A stretch of DNA of 64,000 bases, taken from Lewinellaceae bacterium (GTDB lineage Bacteria; Bacteroidota; Bacteroidia; Chitinophagales; Saprospiraceae). Positions 40,587-49,395 of the stretch are shown here, one piece after another. How positions within the stretch are numbered: position 1 is the stretch's first letter; each line of letters opens with the position of its first letter. The stretch is from assembly GCA_020636435.1 (NCBI GenBank), contig JACJXX010000002.1, forward strand, positions 930,001-994,000. The letters run 5' to 3'. The notes beneath the pieces are model-generated. The model was not told the DNA's origin and did not search any database. It saw only the letters and a list, made by a program, of their open reading frames with translations. Both the position numbers and the translations under genes were made by a program.

Positions 40587-42092
40587 TTACAAATTGCCGG
40601 CCCTTTCCACCAGTCCAAGGAACTCCTGACGGAAACCGAAGGGGTCGAAACCCACAGCGCCGGCCGCCCATTCGCGGATTTGCTCATAAGAAGTCTCGCC
40701 CTGGTATTCCGAGTCGCGCAGCAAGAGGCCGAAGCTGGCCACGGCAGCGGCAAAGCGCATATTTTCCGAAGCCTGGCTGAAGGCATGGCCTTCGTCCATC
40801 ACCTCCAGGTTGAGGAGGTTGCTGAAATCATCCTCCGGGAGTTTATAACGGAAATCGATGGAGAAGGTGGGCACGTTGAGGGTGCTGCTCCCGTCGGCGG
40901 GAACGACTTCGTACAGGGCGGTGATGCTCTGCCCGGCGCCGATTTCTCCGGCGTCCTTCTGGTCGTCCTCGAAATCTTCGTTCTCCAGCAAGCGGTTTTC
41001 GTAGCCGATCAGGCGGTAGGAATGCACCACGCTGGGGTTGAAATCCACCTGCACTTTGACGTCCTTGGCCACGGTATAAAACTTGCCGAACTCGTAGATG
41101 AACACCTTTTTGGCCTGCTCCAGGTTGTCGATGTATTCGTAAGTGCCGTTGCCATTATCGGCTATCTGTTCCAGCATGGCGTCGTTGAGGTTGCCCGTGC
41201 CGACGCCCAGAACGGTAAGGAAAATGCCCCGGTCGCGCTTTTCCTCGATGAGGCTTACCAGTTCCTCCTGGCTGGAAATGCCGACGTTGAAGTCGCCGTC
41301 CGTGCCCAGTATCACCCGGTTGTTTCCTCCCTCGATGAAATTTTCCAGGGCAATATCGTAGGCGGTGATGATGCCCTGCGCCCCGGCGGTGGAGCCTCCC
41401 GCGCCCAGCTTGTCGATCGCTGCTTTGATCAGCGCTTTCTGATTGCCTGGCGTCGAGGGCAGCAACAGGCCCGCCTGCCCTGCGTAGGTGACGATGGCTA
41501 TGCGGTCCTCGCCCGACAATTCGTCCACAAAAAGCTTGAAGCTCTCCTTGAGCAAGTGCAGTTTATCTTCACTGGACATCGAGCCGGATACATCGATCAG
41601 CAATACCATGTTGGAGGGCGGCAGCGCGGCTTCGGGAATCTCTTTTCCCCGGATGCCGATGCGCACCAGGCGGTGCTCCGGCGCCCAGGGGCAGGCGCTG
41701 ACCTCTCCGTTCAGCGCAATCGGATGTGCGCCGGCTGGCGCTTCATAGTTGTAGTTGAAATAGTTGACCAGTTCTTCAGTTCGGATGGCGTCTGCGGGCG
41801 GCAGCTGGTTTTTGTTCAGAAAACGGCGAACGTTGCTGAAAGAGGCCCCGTCGGCATCGATGGAGAAGGTGGAGGTGGGTTCTTCTTCGGTTAGAATGAA
41901 GGGGTTTTCTACGATCTCGTTGTAATTTTCACCGCCTCCGGCAAAGGCGCCGTCGCCTGTGAATCCAGTATTAGAATAGTTCCCCGCTATGTCGCAGTTA
42001 GCGCAGCGGCTTTCCTGTAGTCCATCTTCTTCGCTGGTGCAACTGGCCAGGGCCAGGGCCAGCCCAAGGGTGTAAAGCAATAGTTTTTTCAT
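40587..42092 (-). CDS. VWA-domain lipoprotein (YfbK-like)
   Basis: This 501-residue protein has a lipoprotein signal (LGLALALASC). A YfbK-type N-terminal region follows (TFSIDADGASFSNVRRFLNK, RTEELVNYFNYNY), then a von Willebrand A domain with the MIDAS motif LLIDVSGSMSSEDK and IGGNNRVILGTDGDFN-like strand. The C-terminal region is of the DUF3520 kind (SGFxxxLRDSEYQG, WAAGAVGFDPFGFR). Such proteins sit on the cell envelope and are thought to mediate metal-dependent protein contacts. It is monocistronic. Confidence 0.85.
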   Translation of the reverse strand: MKKLLLYTLGLALALASCTSEEDGLQESRCANCDIAGNYSNTGFTGDGAFAGGGENYNEIVENPFILTEEEPTSTFSIDADGASFSNVRRFLNKNQLPPADAIRTEELVNYFNYNYEAPAGAHPIALNGEVSACPWAPEHRLVRIGIRGKEIPEAALPPSNMVLLIDVSGSMSSEDKLHLLKESFKLFVDELSGEDRIAIVTYAGQAGLLLPSTPGNQKALIKAAIDKLGAGGSTAGAQGIITAYDIALENFIEGGNNRVILGTDGDFNVGISSQEELVSLIEEKRDRGIFLTVLGVGTGNLNDAMLEQIADNGNGTYEYIDNLEQAKKVFIYEFGKFYTVAKDVKVQVDFNPSVVHSYRLIGYENRLLENEDFEDDQKDAGEIGAGQSITALYEVVPADGSSTLNVPTFSIDFRYKLPEDDFSNLLNLEVMDEGHAFSQASENMRFAAAVASFGLLLRDSEYQGETSYEQIREWAAGAVGFDPFGFRQEFLGLVERAGNL

Positions 42093-42213
42093 GGTGGTTC
42101 TCGGTAATGGTTAAAAAAAGGTTGCGCAGGTAAGACGGGAGAAACAGGCAGAACGTTGGGAGCGCTTTGCAGCCTTTCGTGTATATTGCTTTCTTTTCAA
42201 CAAGGAAAAAGAG

Positions 42214-43149
42214 ATGGTTCCCGAAAAGCTACTCCACCAACAAAAAGCCATCATCCTCGACGGCGCCCTGGCCACCGAGCTGGAAGCCCGCGGGGCGGAA
42301 CTGAACGATCCGCTCTGGTCCGCCAGGATTCTGCTGGAACAGCCTGAGAAAATCCGCCAACTGCACCTGGACTATTTCCTGGCGGGGGCGGACGTTGCCA
42401 CCACTGCCAGCTACCAGGCCAGCTTTGAAGGCTTCCGGCGCCGGGGGCTTTCAGAACCGGAGGCCCGGGCGTTGATGCGCCGCAGCGTGGAATTGGCGAA
42501 GGAAGCCCGGGAATTGTTCTGGGCGGCGCCGGAGAACCGGGCGGGAAGGATGTATCCGCTCATCGCCGCTTCGGTTGGCCCTTATGGCGCTTTTCTGGCC
42601 GACGGGTCGGAATACCGGGGCCAATACGGGCGAAGTGTTCAGGAACTCGCCGACTGGCACCGCCCCAGGATGAAAGCCTTACTGGAAGCCGAACCCGATA
42701 TCCTGGCCTGCGAGACCATCCCCTGCCCGGAGGAGGCCGAAGCGTTGTTGCTGCTGCTGGAGGAATTTCCGGAGGCCCGGGCCTGGCTGAGCTTCAGTTG
42801 CCGCGATGGTTTACACATCAGCCAGGGGGAATTGTTCAGGGATGTGGTAAAAATGGCAGATGGCTCGCCACAGGTGCTGGCGGCAGGGATTAACTGCACC
42901 GCTCCCCGGTACATCAGCTCCTTGCTGGAGGAAGCCCGGAGCGTAACCGAGAAACCCCTGGTGGCCTATCCCAACAGCGGCGAACGCTGGGATGCCGCCC
43001 GCCATTGCTGGATCGAGGGCGGGCGGGAAGAAGGTTTTGGCATCTTGCCGCTGGAGTGGCATGCCCTCGGCGCCCGCCTCATCGGCGGCTGCTGCCGGAC
43101 GGGGGGGGAGGATGTGAGGAGGGTACGGGAGGTTGTGCTGGAATTTTGA
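42214..43149 (+). CDS. mmuM: Homocysteine S-methyltransferase family protein
   Basis: This 311-residue protein has the zinc-dependent homocysteine methyltransferase fold: AIILDGALATELEARGAELND, ADVATTASYQASFEGF, the first Cys ligand in AAGINCTAPRY and the paired ligands in ARLIGGCCRTGGEDV. It uses S-methylmethionine or a similar methyl donor to make methionine from homocysteine in the cytoplasm. Length and motifs match MmuM. It is followed by GGATGG low-complexity sequence and has no operon partner. Confidence 0.85.
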   Translation: MVPEKLLHQQKAIILDGALATELEARGAELNDPLWSARILLEQPEKIRQLHLDYFLAGADVATTASYQASFEGFRRRGLSEPEARALMRRSVELAKEARELFWAAPENRAGRMYPLIAASVGPYGAFLADGSEYRGQYGRSVQELADWHRPRMKALLEAEPDILACETIPCPEEAEALLLLLEEFPEARAWLSFSCRDGLHISQGELFRDVVKMADGSPQVLAAGINCTAPRYISSLLEEARSVTEKPLVAYPNSGERWDAARHCWIEGGREEGFGILPLEWHALGARLIGGCCRTGGEDVRRVREVVLEF

Positions 43150-43196
43150 GGGGGCGTTGGATTGGATGGTTGCCTGCCTGCATGGGCCCGTAGTGG

Positions 43197-43235
43197 CCAG
43201 GCCGCTTGGCGCCTCGCCCGGCGGGCAGGCAGGGA
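43197..43235. repeat. 39-bp dispersed intergenic repeat, copy 2, followed by GGATGGTT tandem tract
   Basis: This is the same module as at 17868-17906 with two substitutions, also flanked by TTGCCTGCC and by GGATGGTTGGATGG tracts. Both copies lie just after the stop or start of a metabolic gene. Confidence 0.6.
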
Positions 43236-43363
43236 TGGTTGGATGGTTGGATGGTTGGATGGAACTTACATTGAAAATTCCCAACTATGGCTTCATTTTA
43301 CCAGGGTCTTGGCGAGTATCAAATACATCAGTCACAAAAATCACTCGTTGTTCGACCTATATT

Positions 43364-43741
43364 CTACTCAAAAAACGCCCGCTCAATCCGCTCCACATAC
43401 CCCAACCCTGCCAGCCGGTACAGCACCTCTCTGTAATGCTCCTGATGCGTATTGCCCAGGCACAGGTACTGATCGCGCCCACAGCCGATCCGCCCTTTAA
43501 CCGTTTGGATCTTCAGGCTGGGGTCGATGCTTTCCACCTCCTTTCGGTATTGCTCTTTGCGGGGGATGCAGAATTCGTAGTCGAGGGCGACTTTGCCGTC
43601 CGGTGGGCCGAGGAGGCCATCTTTATCCAATTTGGATAAGTCGAAACGGATTTTTTGCAGTTGCTCCGGGGTGGGTTGGAGTTTGGAGGTGTGGCAGGAG
43701 AAGGATAGGAGTAAAAAAAAATACAAGAGTTTTTTTTTCAT
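43364..43741 (-). CDS. Small lipoprotein of unknown function
   Basis: The ATG at 43741 gives 125 residues with a lipoprotein signal (MKKKLLYFFLLLSFSC). The mature part contains RFDLSKLDKDGLLGPPDGK, YEFCIPRKEQYRKEV, GRIGCGRDQYLCLGNTHQ and two or three Cys residues that could pair. I recognise no family. It is divergent from the TIR-S24 gene, with a MITE in the shared upstream region. Confidence 0.6.
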   Translation of the reverse strand: MKKKLLYFFLLLSFSCHTSKLQPTPEQLQKIRFDLSKLDKDGLLGPPDGKVALDYEFCIPRKEQYRKEVESIDPSLKIQTVKGRIGCGRDQYLCLGNTHQEHYREVLYRLAGLGYVERIERAFFE

Positions 43742-44082
43742 AAAAAATAAAGTATCAGCCTTCACAAGAACACATTTGGGGTGAATTTAAAGTAACTTCT
43801 CAATAAATGTCGTTTTGCTGCCAGTCCTGTAAGGACGAAAGACCGTTGCCAGGGCCGTGAGGCCCTGGAAATGGGGTTTAGTGTTGTTTTAGTCCTGTAA
43901 GGACGACAGGTTTTATTCTATATATTGAGAAGCTACAATTTAAAACAATAAGTAATCAATGTAAATGTTTTAAAACAAAAATTTGCATAATGAATTTTTT
44001 TGTTTTAAATTGTGCTGGAGTTCTTATCTCTACTTGCTCAGTTGGTTTTGAAAAAAACATTAACAATGAATTCTTAATGTAG
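43742..44082. other. Upstream region of the TIR-S24 gene with MITE and inverted repeat
   Basis: This 341-bp divergent region holds MITE copy B (43792-43936) and, next to it, a 12-bp inverted repeat: AATTTAAAACAA at 43937-43948 and TTGTTTTAAATT at 44000-44011. The repeat may be an operator or another palindromic unit. The DNA right of the MITE is very AT-rich. Confidence 0.55.
43792..43936. mobile_element. 145-bp IS66-like MITE, copy B, with 8-bp target duplication
   Basis: The terminal inverted repeats are GTAACTTCTCAATAAAT at left and, on the other strand at right, GTAGCTTCTCAATATAT. AATTTAAA is duplicated at 43784-43791 and 43937-43944. The element is the same length as copy A (12299-12443), lies in the opposite orientation, and is about 80 per cent similar with the same three internal palindromes. 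Confidence 0.88.
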
Positions 44083-44955
44083 GTGAAGGTCGAAAGAAAA
44101 ATATATATCTCCTATCACGAAAAAGAAGAAAAGTTCGCTGAACTTCTTACCCAACATCTGCGCCCCTTATTGTCTAATCAAAACTACATAAAATTACTTC
44201 AAAAGGCAAATATTCTTGGGGAGGAAAGAATGAGTGGCATCGAATCTTTCATTGTTGAGGCAGATATTATTATTGTTCTGGTAAGCCTGAACTATATCAA
44301 TTACTGTGAGGAGGAGATGAAATTAATAGAAACAAAAAAGTGTAGAAAAAAAGTAAAAATATTTAACGTACACCTAAATCGTTGTTTTTGGCAAAAAACA
44401 TTCCTCAAGGATTTCGTATCTTTGCCTTTTAATTCAGAATATTCCACTTTTTCCACTTGCCAGAACGAAAATAATTTCTGGTTTGAGGTAGCTTGGGGGA
44501 TAGAAAAAGTGCTTGAATTATTGGATTCGAAACCGAAGAAATTTAGAATTTCCGTAAATGTTCCAATTTCTCCTTCTCCTGTACGTGCAGGAGACACAGG
44601 CATTGGATACGATGAATCTTCTGTTTTTGAAACAGATGATTCTATTGAGATTACTGATTCCAAGGAAGGTGATATCTTGTTTAAGATCAGCGGGGATAGC
44701 ATGAAACCAGTATATAGTGATGGTGATTATGTTCTTTGTAGAAGGGTTCTTGATAAAAGCGACCTTAAGGAATCGAAGAAATATGTTTTTAAGACAAGAG
44801 ATAGAGGTTACTTCTTAAAGTACTTTAAAACAACCGATAAAAGTAACATCTCCTTAGTTTCAGCAAATAAAGAAACGGAAGCATTTAAAGTACCGAAGGA
44901 AGATATTTTAGAAGTTTGGCAAGTAGTAAAGAGTATAAAAATAGCTGATGAATAG
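44083..44955 (+). CDS. TIR domain fused to an S24 (LexA/UmuD-type) autopeptidase domain
   Basis: This 290-residue protein starts at GTG 44083, directly after an in-frame stop. Residues about 5-145 are a TIR domain: KIYISYHEKEEKFAELL, IIIVLVSLNYINYCEEEMK with the conserved Glu76-78 after Cys75, where TIR NADases keep the catalytic Glu. Residues about 165-287 are an S24 peptidase: Ala169-Gly170 (SPVRAGDTG) as cleavage site, Ser206 in KISGDSMKPVYSDGDYVL, and Lys246 in RGYFLKYFK. Spacings (36 and 40 residues) resemble LexA. No helix-turn-helix is present. The gene is far more AT-rich than its neighbours, stands alone beside a MITE, and was probably acquired. An NAD-depleting defence effector controlled by self-cleavage is an inference. 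Confidence 0.8.
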   Translation: MKVERKIYISYHEKEEKFAELLTQHLRPLLSNQNYIKLLQKANILGEERMSGIESFIVEADIIIVLVSLNYINYCEEEMKLIETKKCRKKVKIFNVHLNRCFWQKTFLKDFVSLPFNSEYSTFSTCQNENNFWFEVAWGIEKVLELLDSKPKKFRISVNVPISPSPVRAGDTGIGYDESSVFETDDSIEITDSKEGDILFKISGDSMKPVYSDGDYVLCRRVLDKSDLKESKKYVFKTRDRGYFLKYFKTTDKSNISLVSANKETEAFKVPKEDILEVWQVVKSIKIADE

Positions 44956-44981
44956 TAAAGTTTATTTTCCTATTGACAAGT

Positions 44982-45566
44982 TCAGAGTGTTTTCATCCAA
45001 AACCGCAACGGCTTAGGCGTTTCCCCTTCCTCCCCCACCTCCTGCCAGCTGATAAAACAAAACACATCCGTCAGGGCAAAGCCCCTCCTTCGCCAGAACT
45101 CATCCAGCGGGCGATAGCCTTCGGGCCGCAGGGGGTGCTCCTCCGGCCGCACTACGGCACAGAAGGCCAGCGTGTCAAAACGGCCCAGCTGCCGGGCGCG
45201 GCGCTCTCGTTCTTCGAAAAACCGCACGCCCAGCCCCCGGCCGCGGTATTCCCGCCGCAACACCGATTCTCCGAAGTAGAACACCTTCTCTACCTCATAT
45301 CCAGCTTCCGCCATTGGCTGCCGGATGTTGGCGGACTCATGCTCCAGAGGAAGGGCAGTAGACGCGCCTACCACTTCCGCACCATCCAACACGGCCACCA
45401 GAAAGCTATCTGGCGCCTGGAGGAAGGCCTGCAGGTAGCGCTGTTCGTAGGCCATGTCCCCGTCGTACAGGTAAGGATATTCCCGGAAGACCTCGATGCG
45501 CAGGCGGGCGAGGGCGTCGAGGTAAGGCGTGATGGCTTCGCCGGCGAGGGGAAGGATGGTGAGCAT
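44982..45566 (-). CDS. GNAT-family acetyltransferase
   Basis: This 194-residue protein has a GNAT core: LARLRIEVFREYPYLYDGD, FLVAVLDGAEVVGASTALPL and the acetyl-CoA loop VLRREYRGRGLGVRFFEERE, followed by EFWRRRGFALTDVF. The substrate is unknown. It is convergent with the TIR-S24 gene across a 26-bp gap and has the GC-rich composition of the surrounding chromosome, which marks the end of the AT-rich insert. Confidence 0.78.
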   Translation of the reverse strand: MLTILPLAGEAITPYLDALARLRIEVFREYPYLYDGDMAYEQRYLQAFLQAPDSFLVAVLDGAEVVGASTALPLEHESANIRQPMAEAGYEVEKVFYFGESVLRREYRGRGLGVRFFEERERRARQLGRFDTLAFCAVVRPEEHPLRPEGYRPLDEFWRRRGFALTDVFCFISWQEVGEEGETPKPLRFWMKTL

Positions 45567-45919
45567 GCCAGGATTATAAGTTTAACGATGCTGTTGATGC
45601 TTGCCCTGCCGCCGTTCCGGCGCCAGGGCGATGCTGCGCCCTCCGGGCCCTGTGGAATTGTCAATTATTCCACAGGGCGGGCGGTGGATGCTGTGGATGC
45701 TTGCCCTCCAAGAGCATCAAGGAGGGGTTGGCCGTTACAATAGTATCCACTGCCCAAAGGGCATAGCATCACGCCATTCCGAAATCGGAATGGCGGAAGC
45801 AGCAATAGCATCCGGCCACTAATCCGGCACCCAATCCTTCATCCTCGTACCACGGCCGAGCAAGAACAATGGAACAATATAACCATGTAACAATGGAACA
45901 ATGACCCCATTGTTCCCCC
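45567..45919. other. Low-complexity intergenic region with GATGCTGTGGATG-type repeats
   Basis: This 353-bp spacer contains GATGCTGTTGATGCTTGCCCTGC and GATGCTGTGGATGCTTGCCC modules, a CCTGTGGAATTG/CAATTATTCCACAGG hairpin (about 45648-45675), an ATTCCGAAATCGGAAT palindrome and GGAACAATG tracts. The same GATGCTGTGGATG module recurs at 51087-51105. There is no gene. Confidence 0.55.
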
Positions 45920-47869
45920 CTACCGCTGCTGCTTCTCCACCAGCAATATATGAGCCGGGTACTTATCCGGGTTGAGTTCTACGTAGTTCCATTCATTGAA
46001 CCAGTGGAATACCTCCCCGCTGATCAGGTCGGTCACTTTGAGGTTGACGTTGCGGCTGATGCCCAGCAGGTCTTTCGGCACTTCGATGAAGCCGCTCTGT
46101 TTGTACTCGACGTCGAAGCTGGCAATGCACCAGACGATGTTGCTTTTATCCTCGTTGTATTTGAGGTAGCTCATCAGGTTGTCGTTGTCGGTGCGGGTGA
46201 AGTGGATGTTCCAGGTCGTCTGCAGGGCGGGGTTTTCCTTGCGGATTTGGTTGACCTTGGTGATCACTTCGGTGAGGCGGTTGCGGTGGTTCCAGTCGTA
46301 ATGGCGAATCTCGTATTTTTCGGAATTCTGGTACTCTTCCTTGCCGTTGGTATTGGGGGCATTTTCCATAAACTCATAGGAGGGGCCGTACATGCCGTAG
46401 TTGGAAGACAGGGTGGCCGCCAGCAAGAAACGTTTGACGAAGGCGTTGGGGCCGGCGTTCATCAGCTCGTAGGCCAGGATATCCGGCGTATTGGGCCAGA
46501 AGTTGGGGCGGAAGTAGTCGCGCAGCTCCGTTTGGGTGAGTTCAGTGAGGTACTCTTCCATTTCCTTCTTGGTGGTGCGCCAGGTAAAATAGGTATACGA
46601 CTGGTTGAAGCCAGCCTTGGCCAACTGCGCCATCACTTTGGGGCGGGTAAAAGCCTCGGCCAGGAAAATGGTGTCCGGGTAATCCTTTTGAACTTCGGCA
46701 ATGGCCCATTCCCAAAAGCTGAAGGGTTTGGTGTGGGGGTTGTCGACGCGGAAAATCCGCACGCCGGCCTTGCACCAGTACAGGATCACGCTTTTGAGTT
46801 CATCCCAGAGGTTTTTCCAGTCTTCGGTTTCGAAATTGATGGGGACGATGTCCTGGTATTTTTTGGGCGGGTTTTCGGCGTAGGCGATGGTGCCGTCGGG
46901 CCGCCAGAGGAACCAGTCCGGATGTTCTTTGATGTAGGGGTGGTCGGGCGCGCATTGAAAGGCCAGGTCAAAACCAATGTCGATGCCGTATTCTCCGGCC
47001 TTTTTGATCAGGGCCTTGTAGTCCTCCAGGGTTCCCAGTTCGGGAGCGATCGCCTTGTGGCCGCCCTCGTCGCTGCCGATCGCCCAGGGAGAGCCCGGGT
47101 CGCCGGGCCCGGCGTTGACGGCGTTGTTTTTGCCTTTGCGGTTGATTTTCCCGATGGGGTGAATGGGCGGGAAATAGAGCACGTCGAAGCCCATTTCTTT
47201 GATGCGGGGCAACAGCTTTTCGGCATCTTTAAAAGTACCGTGGCGGCCCGGTTCGGTGGAAGCGGAGCGGGGAAAGAGTTCGTACCAGGTGCTGAACAGT
47301 TCCTTTTCCCAGCCTACGCGCACCTGCAGGTTTTTGTCATATACCGTCTGGAACTGCTTCATCGGATAATCGAAAACGGCCTGGGCAAAACGAGGGCTCA
47401 GGGCCGTCTCAATGGCCTGTTCATAGGCACTTTCATCTTCCAGCTTCTCTGCGAACTGCAGTAAAATTTCGGCCTTGCCTTTAGAATAGAGCTTTGCCGT
47501 TTCCCGAAGGTATTTGGCCCCGATCTGGAGTTCCACCTTCATGCCCTGGCCGGCCTCATACTTTTTCTTGAACCCGTCGTGCCAGTGCAGCAGATGGTCA
47601 ATCCAGCCTTCGATCTTGTAATAATAAACCCCCTTCTTTTCTACGCGAAAAGACACCGACCAGGCGTCGTTGGGGTGCTCTTCCATAAAAATCTCAGTCC
47701 AGCGCTTCTGGCTTTCGTGCCGGTACAACAAGGCGGCTCTGATGTGGTCGTGGCCATCGCCGAAGATATCGGCCGTAACGTCCACCTGTTCTCCGGGGAC
47801 GCGCTTGATAAAAAACTGCCCGCCGTTAATTTCAGGGTGTACATTTTCTATAACAACGCGGTTTCTCAT
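45920..47869 (-). CDS. glgE: Alpha-1,4-glucan:maltose-1-phosphate maltosyltransferase
   Basis: This 649-residue GH13_3 protein has the GlgE N-terminal beta domain (about 1-110), a helical bundle, and a catalytic barrel. Its signatures are DVLYFPPIHPIGKINRKGKNN, GPGDPGSPWAIGSDEGGHKA, the nucleophile Asp in GVRIFRVDNPHTKPFSFWEW and the acid Glu in TIFLAEAFTRPKVM. It extends alpha-1,4 glucan with maltose units from maltose-1-phosphate. The partner genes treS, pep2/mak and glgB are not adjacent; glgB is at 20140. The ATG at 47869 fits the family start. Confidence 0.92.
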   Translation of the reverse strand: MRNRVVIENVHPEINGGQFFIKRVPGEQVDVTADIFGDGHDHIRAALLYRHESQKRWTEIFMEEHPNDAWSVSFRVEKKGVYYYKIEGWIDHLLHWHDGFKKKYEAGQGMKVELQIGAKYLRETAKLYSKGKAEILLQFAEKLEDESAYEQAIETALSPRFAQAVFDYPMKQFQTVYDKNLQVRVGWEKELFSTWYELFPRSASTEPGRHGTFKDAEKLLPRIKEMGFDVLYFPPIHPIGKINRKGKNNAVNAGPGDPGSPWAIGSDEGGHKAIAPELGTLEDYKALIKKAGEYGIDIGFDLAFQCAPDHPYIKEHPDWFLWRPDGTIAYAENPPKKYQDIVPINFETEDWKNLWDELKSVILYWCKAGVRIFRVDNPHTKPFSFWEWAIAEVQKDYPDTIFLAEAFTRPKVMAQLAKAGFNQSYTYFTWRTTKKEMEEYLTELTQTELRDYFRPNFWPNTPDILAYELMNAGPNAFVKRFLLAATLSSNYGMYGPSYEFMENAPNTNGKEEYQNSEKYEIRHYDWNHRNRLTEVITKVNQIRKENPALQTTWNIHFTRTDNDNLMSYLKYNEDKSNIVWCIASFDVEYKQSGFIEVPKDLLGISRNVNLKVTDLISGEVFHWFNEWNYVELNPDKYPAHILLVEKQQR

Positions 47870-48391
47870 TTTTCTGGGCTTATGTTTTGCGATTGGGATT
47901 TACTTTGCGCCACCGGCCCCAGCATGCAGGTTGTCAACCAACACGCCGGGGCCGGTGGCGCCAGCAGATTTTGCTACAAGGACAAACTTAAAGAGAAAAA
48001 TTTAAAATATCAGGTATGACGGGCAGGATTTAAAAGATTTACTTCTTTGACAAATTTGGCGAGCCATTTCCGTGCCTGAGATATCGACGAAAGGTTAATC
48101 TTTTTAAAGAGACGATCGTCCTGGCATAAAAAACAACTGTCGCTCTGATTTTATTCAGAGCGACAGCTTCAGCCGACAATTTTCATCTTCTCTTGGAAAA
48201 CTCAAACACTTGCCGGCCTTAAAGATTGAACACCCAATTGACCATGTTATTTACAGAAGATTAGCCGATTACTTCTATAAACTTTGCTTTTTGTTTGTTT
48301 ATTTGTTTGGTTCTGATTACGCTACAAATGTACACCCGCCGATTGCCGGGTGGGATGACTATAATCATCTTTTTTGCTGATTTTTGTCACC
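47870..48391. other. 522-bp spacer with a minus-strand terminator
   Basis: No gene is seen. A strong hairpin at 48137-48166 is described separately. The rest, including the stretch between the kelch-like gene stop (48392) and that hairpin, is AT-rich and unassigned. Confidence 0.5.
48130..48166 (-). terminator. Rho-independent terminator on the minus strand
   Basis: CTGTCGCTCTGA (48137-48148) and TCAGAGCGACAG (48155-48166) form a perfect 12-bp stem with a 6-nt loop. On the minus strand it is followed by a T-rich run (48130-48136). It lies 225 bp after the kelch-like gene, so that gene may have a long 3' untranslated region. Confidence 0.75.
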
Positions 48392-49177
48392 CTACTCTAT
48401 GGGCTCATCCAGCAACAACTCCAGTTCCCGTTCGATGGCCTCCGGCAGCAATGGCCCATAGTGATCGCGGAAGCCCTCCAGGTCGTACCAGGTTTGGAAT
48501 TGAGATATTTCCAGGTTTGCTTGCTTTCCTTTAACCCGGAATGTCCGCGCCTGGCCCTTATAGGGCTGTTCGACGTATACCGGGTTGTCGGAGAAGGGTT
48601 CCAGTTTGTAAGCGGATTTCCCGTTGATGAGGAAAAACTCTTCGCCGTTATAGTCCAGCGTGCCGTCAAAAATGGCCATGCGCTCGTCGCAGAGCTGGTA
48701 AAAGTTGGCCACCGGGTTTTTGCCTTCCAGCAGAGCCTTGACGGTTGCTTCCAGGTCGATGGCCGTCAGATAGGGAAAAGTGATAAACTCGCCATTGCTT
48801 TCGCTATAACCGTAACCTCCCAGCAGATATAGCGTATTACCCTCCTGGTAGTAGGCCATTCCGGTAGAACTCATCTGCTCGCTCAGCGGGCCTTCGAGGT
48901 TGCCGCTGGTATAAGCTGCGGCTCGGTTGCGCCGAAAGTCGATCAAGAGAATCTCGAGGTTGGGAAAATCCTGAGTATATTGTTCCGGGACGTCGGAACG
49001 GATACTGCCTCCAAAGATGAGCAGGTAATCGCCTTGCTTTCCAACGGCGTAACCGTACATATCCTGCAGGGTAGGATAAAGCTCGTAAGCTTTGGGAGGA
49101 AGCTCCCGCACCGTCTGTGCAAAAGCGCCGGCCAGGGCAAATAAAAAGGCAGTGGTTAAGGCGAAGGATCGTTGCAT
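48392..49177 (-). CDS. Exported kelch-like beta-propeller protein of unknown function
   Basis: The ATG at 49177 gives 261 residues with a signal peptide (MQRSFALTTAFLFALAGAFAQ). The mature part has repeated blade-like units: GDYLLIFGGSIRSDVP, NTLYLLGGYGYSESNG, EFFLINGKSAYKLEPFS. These hydrophobic-Gly-Gly strands resemble kelch repeats, but there are only about three, fewer than a full propeller, so it may be a partial or divergent member. The longer upstream in-frame start at 49255 would place the signal peptide internally. Function is unknown. Confidence 0.65.
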   Translation of the reverse strand: MQRSFALTTAFLFALAGAFAQTVRELPPKAYELYPTLQDMYGYAVGKQGDYLLIFGGSIRSDVPEQYTQDFPNLEILLIDFRRNRAAAYTSGNLEGPLSEQMSSTGMAYYQEGNTLYLLGGYGYSESNGEFITFPYLTAIDLEATVKALLEGKNPVANFYQLCDERMAIFDGTLDYNGEEFFLINGKSAYKLEPFSDNPVYVEQPYKGQARTFRVKGKQANLEISQFQTWYDLEGFRDHYGPLLPEAIERELELLLDEPIE

Positions 49178-49395
49178 GCTTGGTGGTTTTGCCGAAGAAC
49201 AAAAAAATCGTGTTGACAAAAAACGACAATTTGGATTCGCTGGGTATAAAATCAATTAAAAATTAGCTTTTTTGACAAATTTGATAGCGCCTGGCCTTTA
49301 GAAAACCGGAAATAGGGCTTATTATTGTTTCTGGCGTTCCAGCATAAAGCCGGGTGCCCCATTTGTTCGAGAAGAAAAAAACTAAGACGCGTTTT

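Noticed and set aside
43792..43936. MITE copies as ordinary REP terminators only
   Set aside because: The 17-bp ends, equal 145-bp length and 8-bp direct duplications at both sites show transposition.
43937..44013. AT-rich 14-bp inverted repeat as a complete separate MITE
   Set aside because: Two of the 14 matching bases on the left belong to the end of MITE copy B, so the real repeat is 12 bp; there is no duplication to support insertion.
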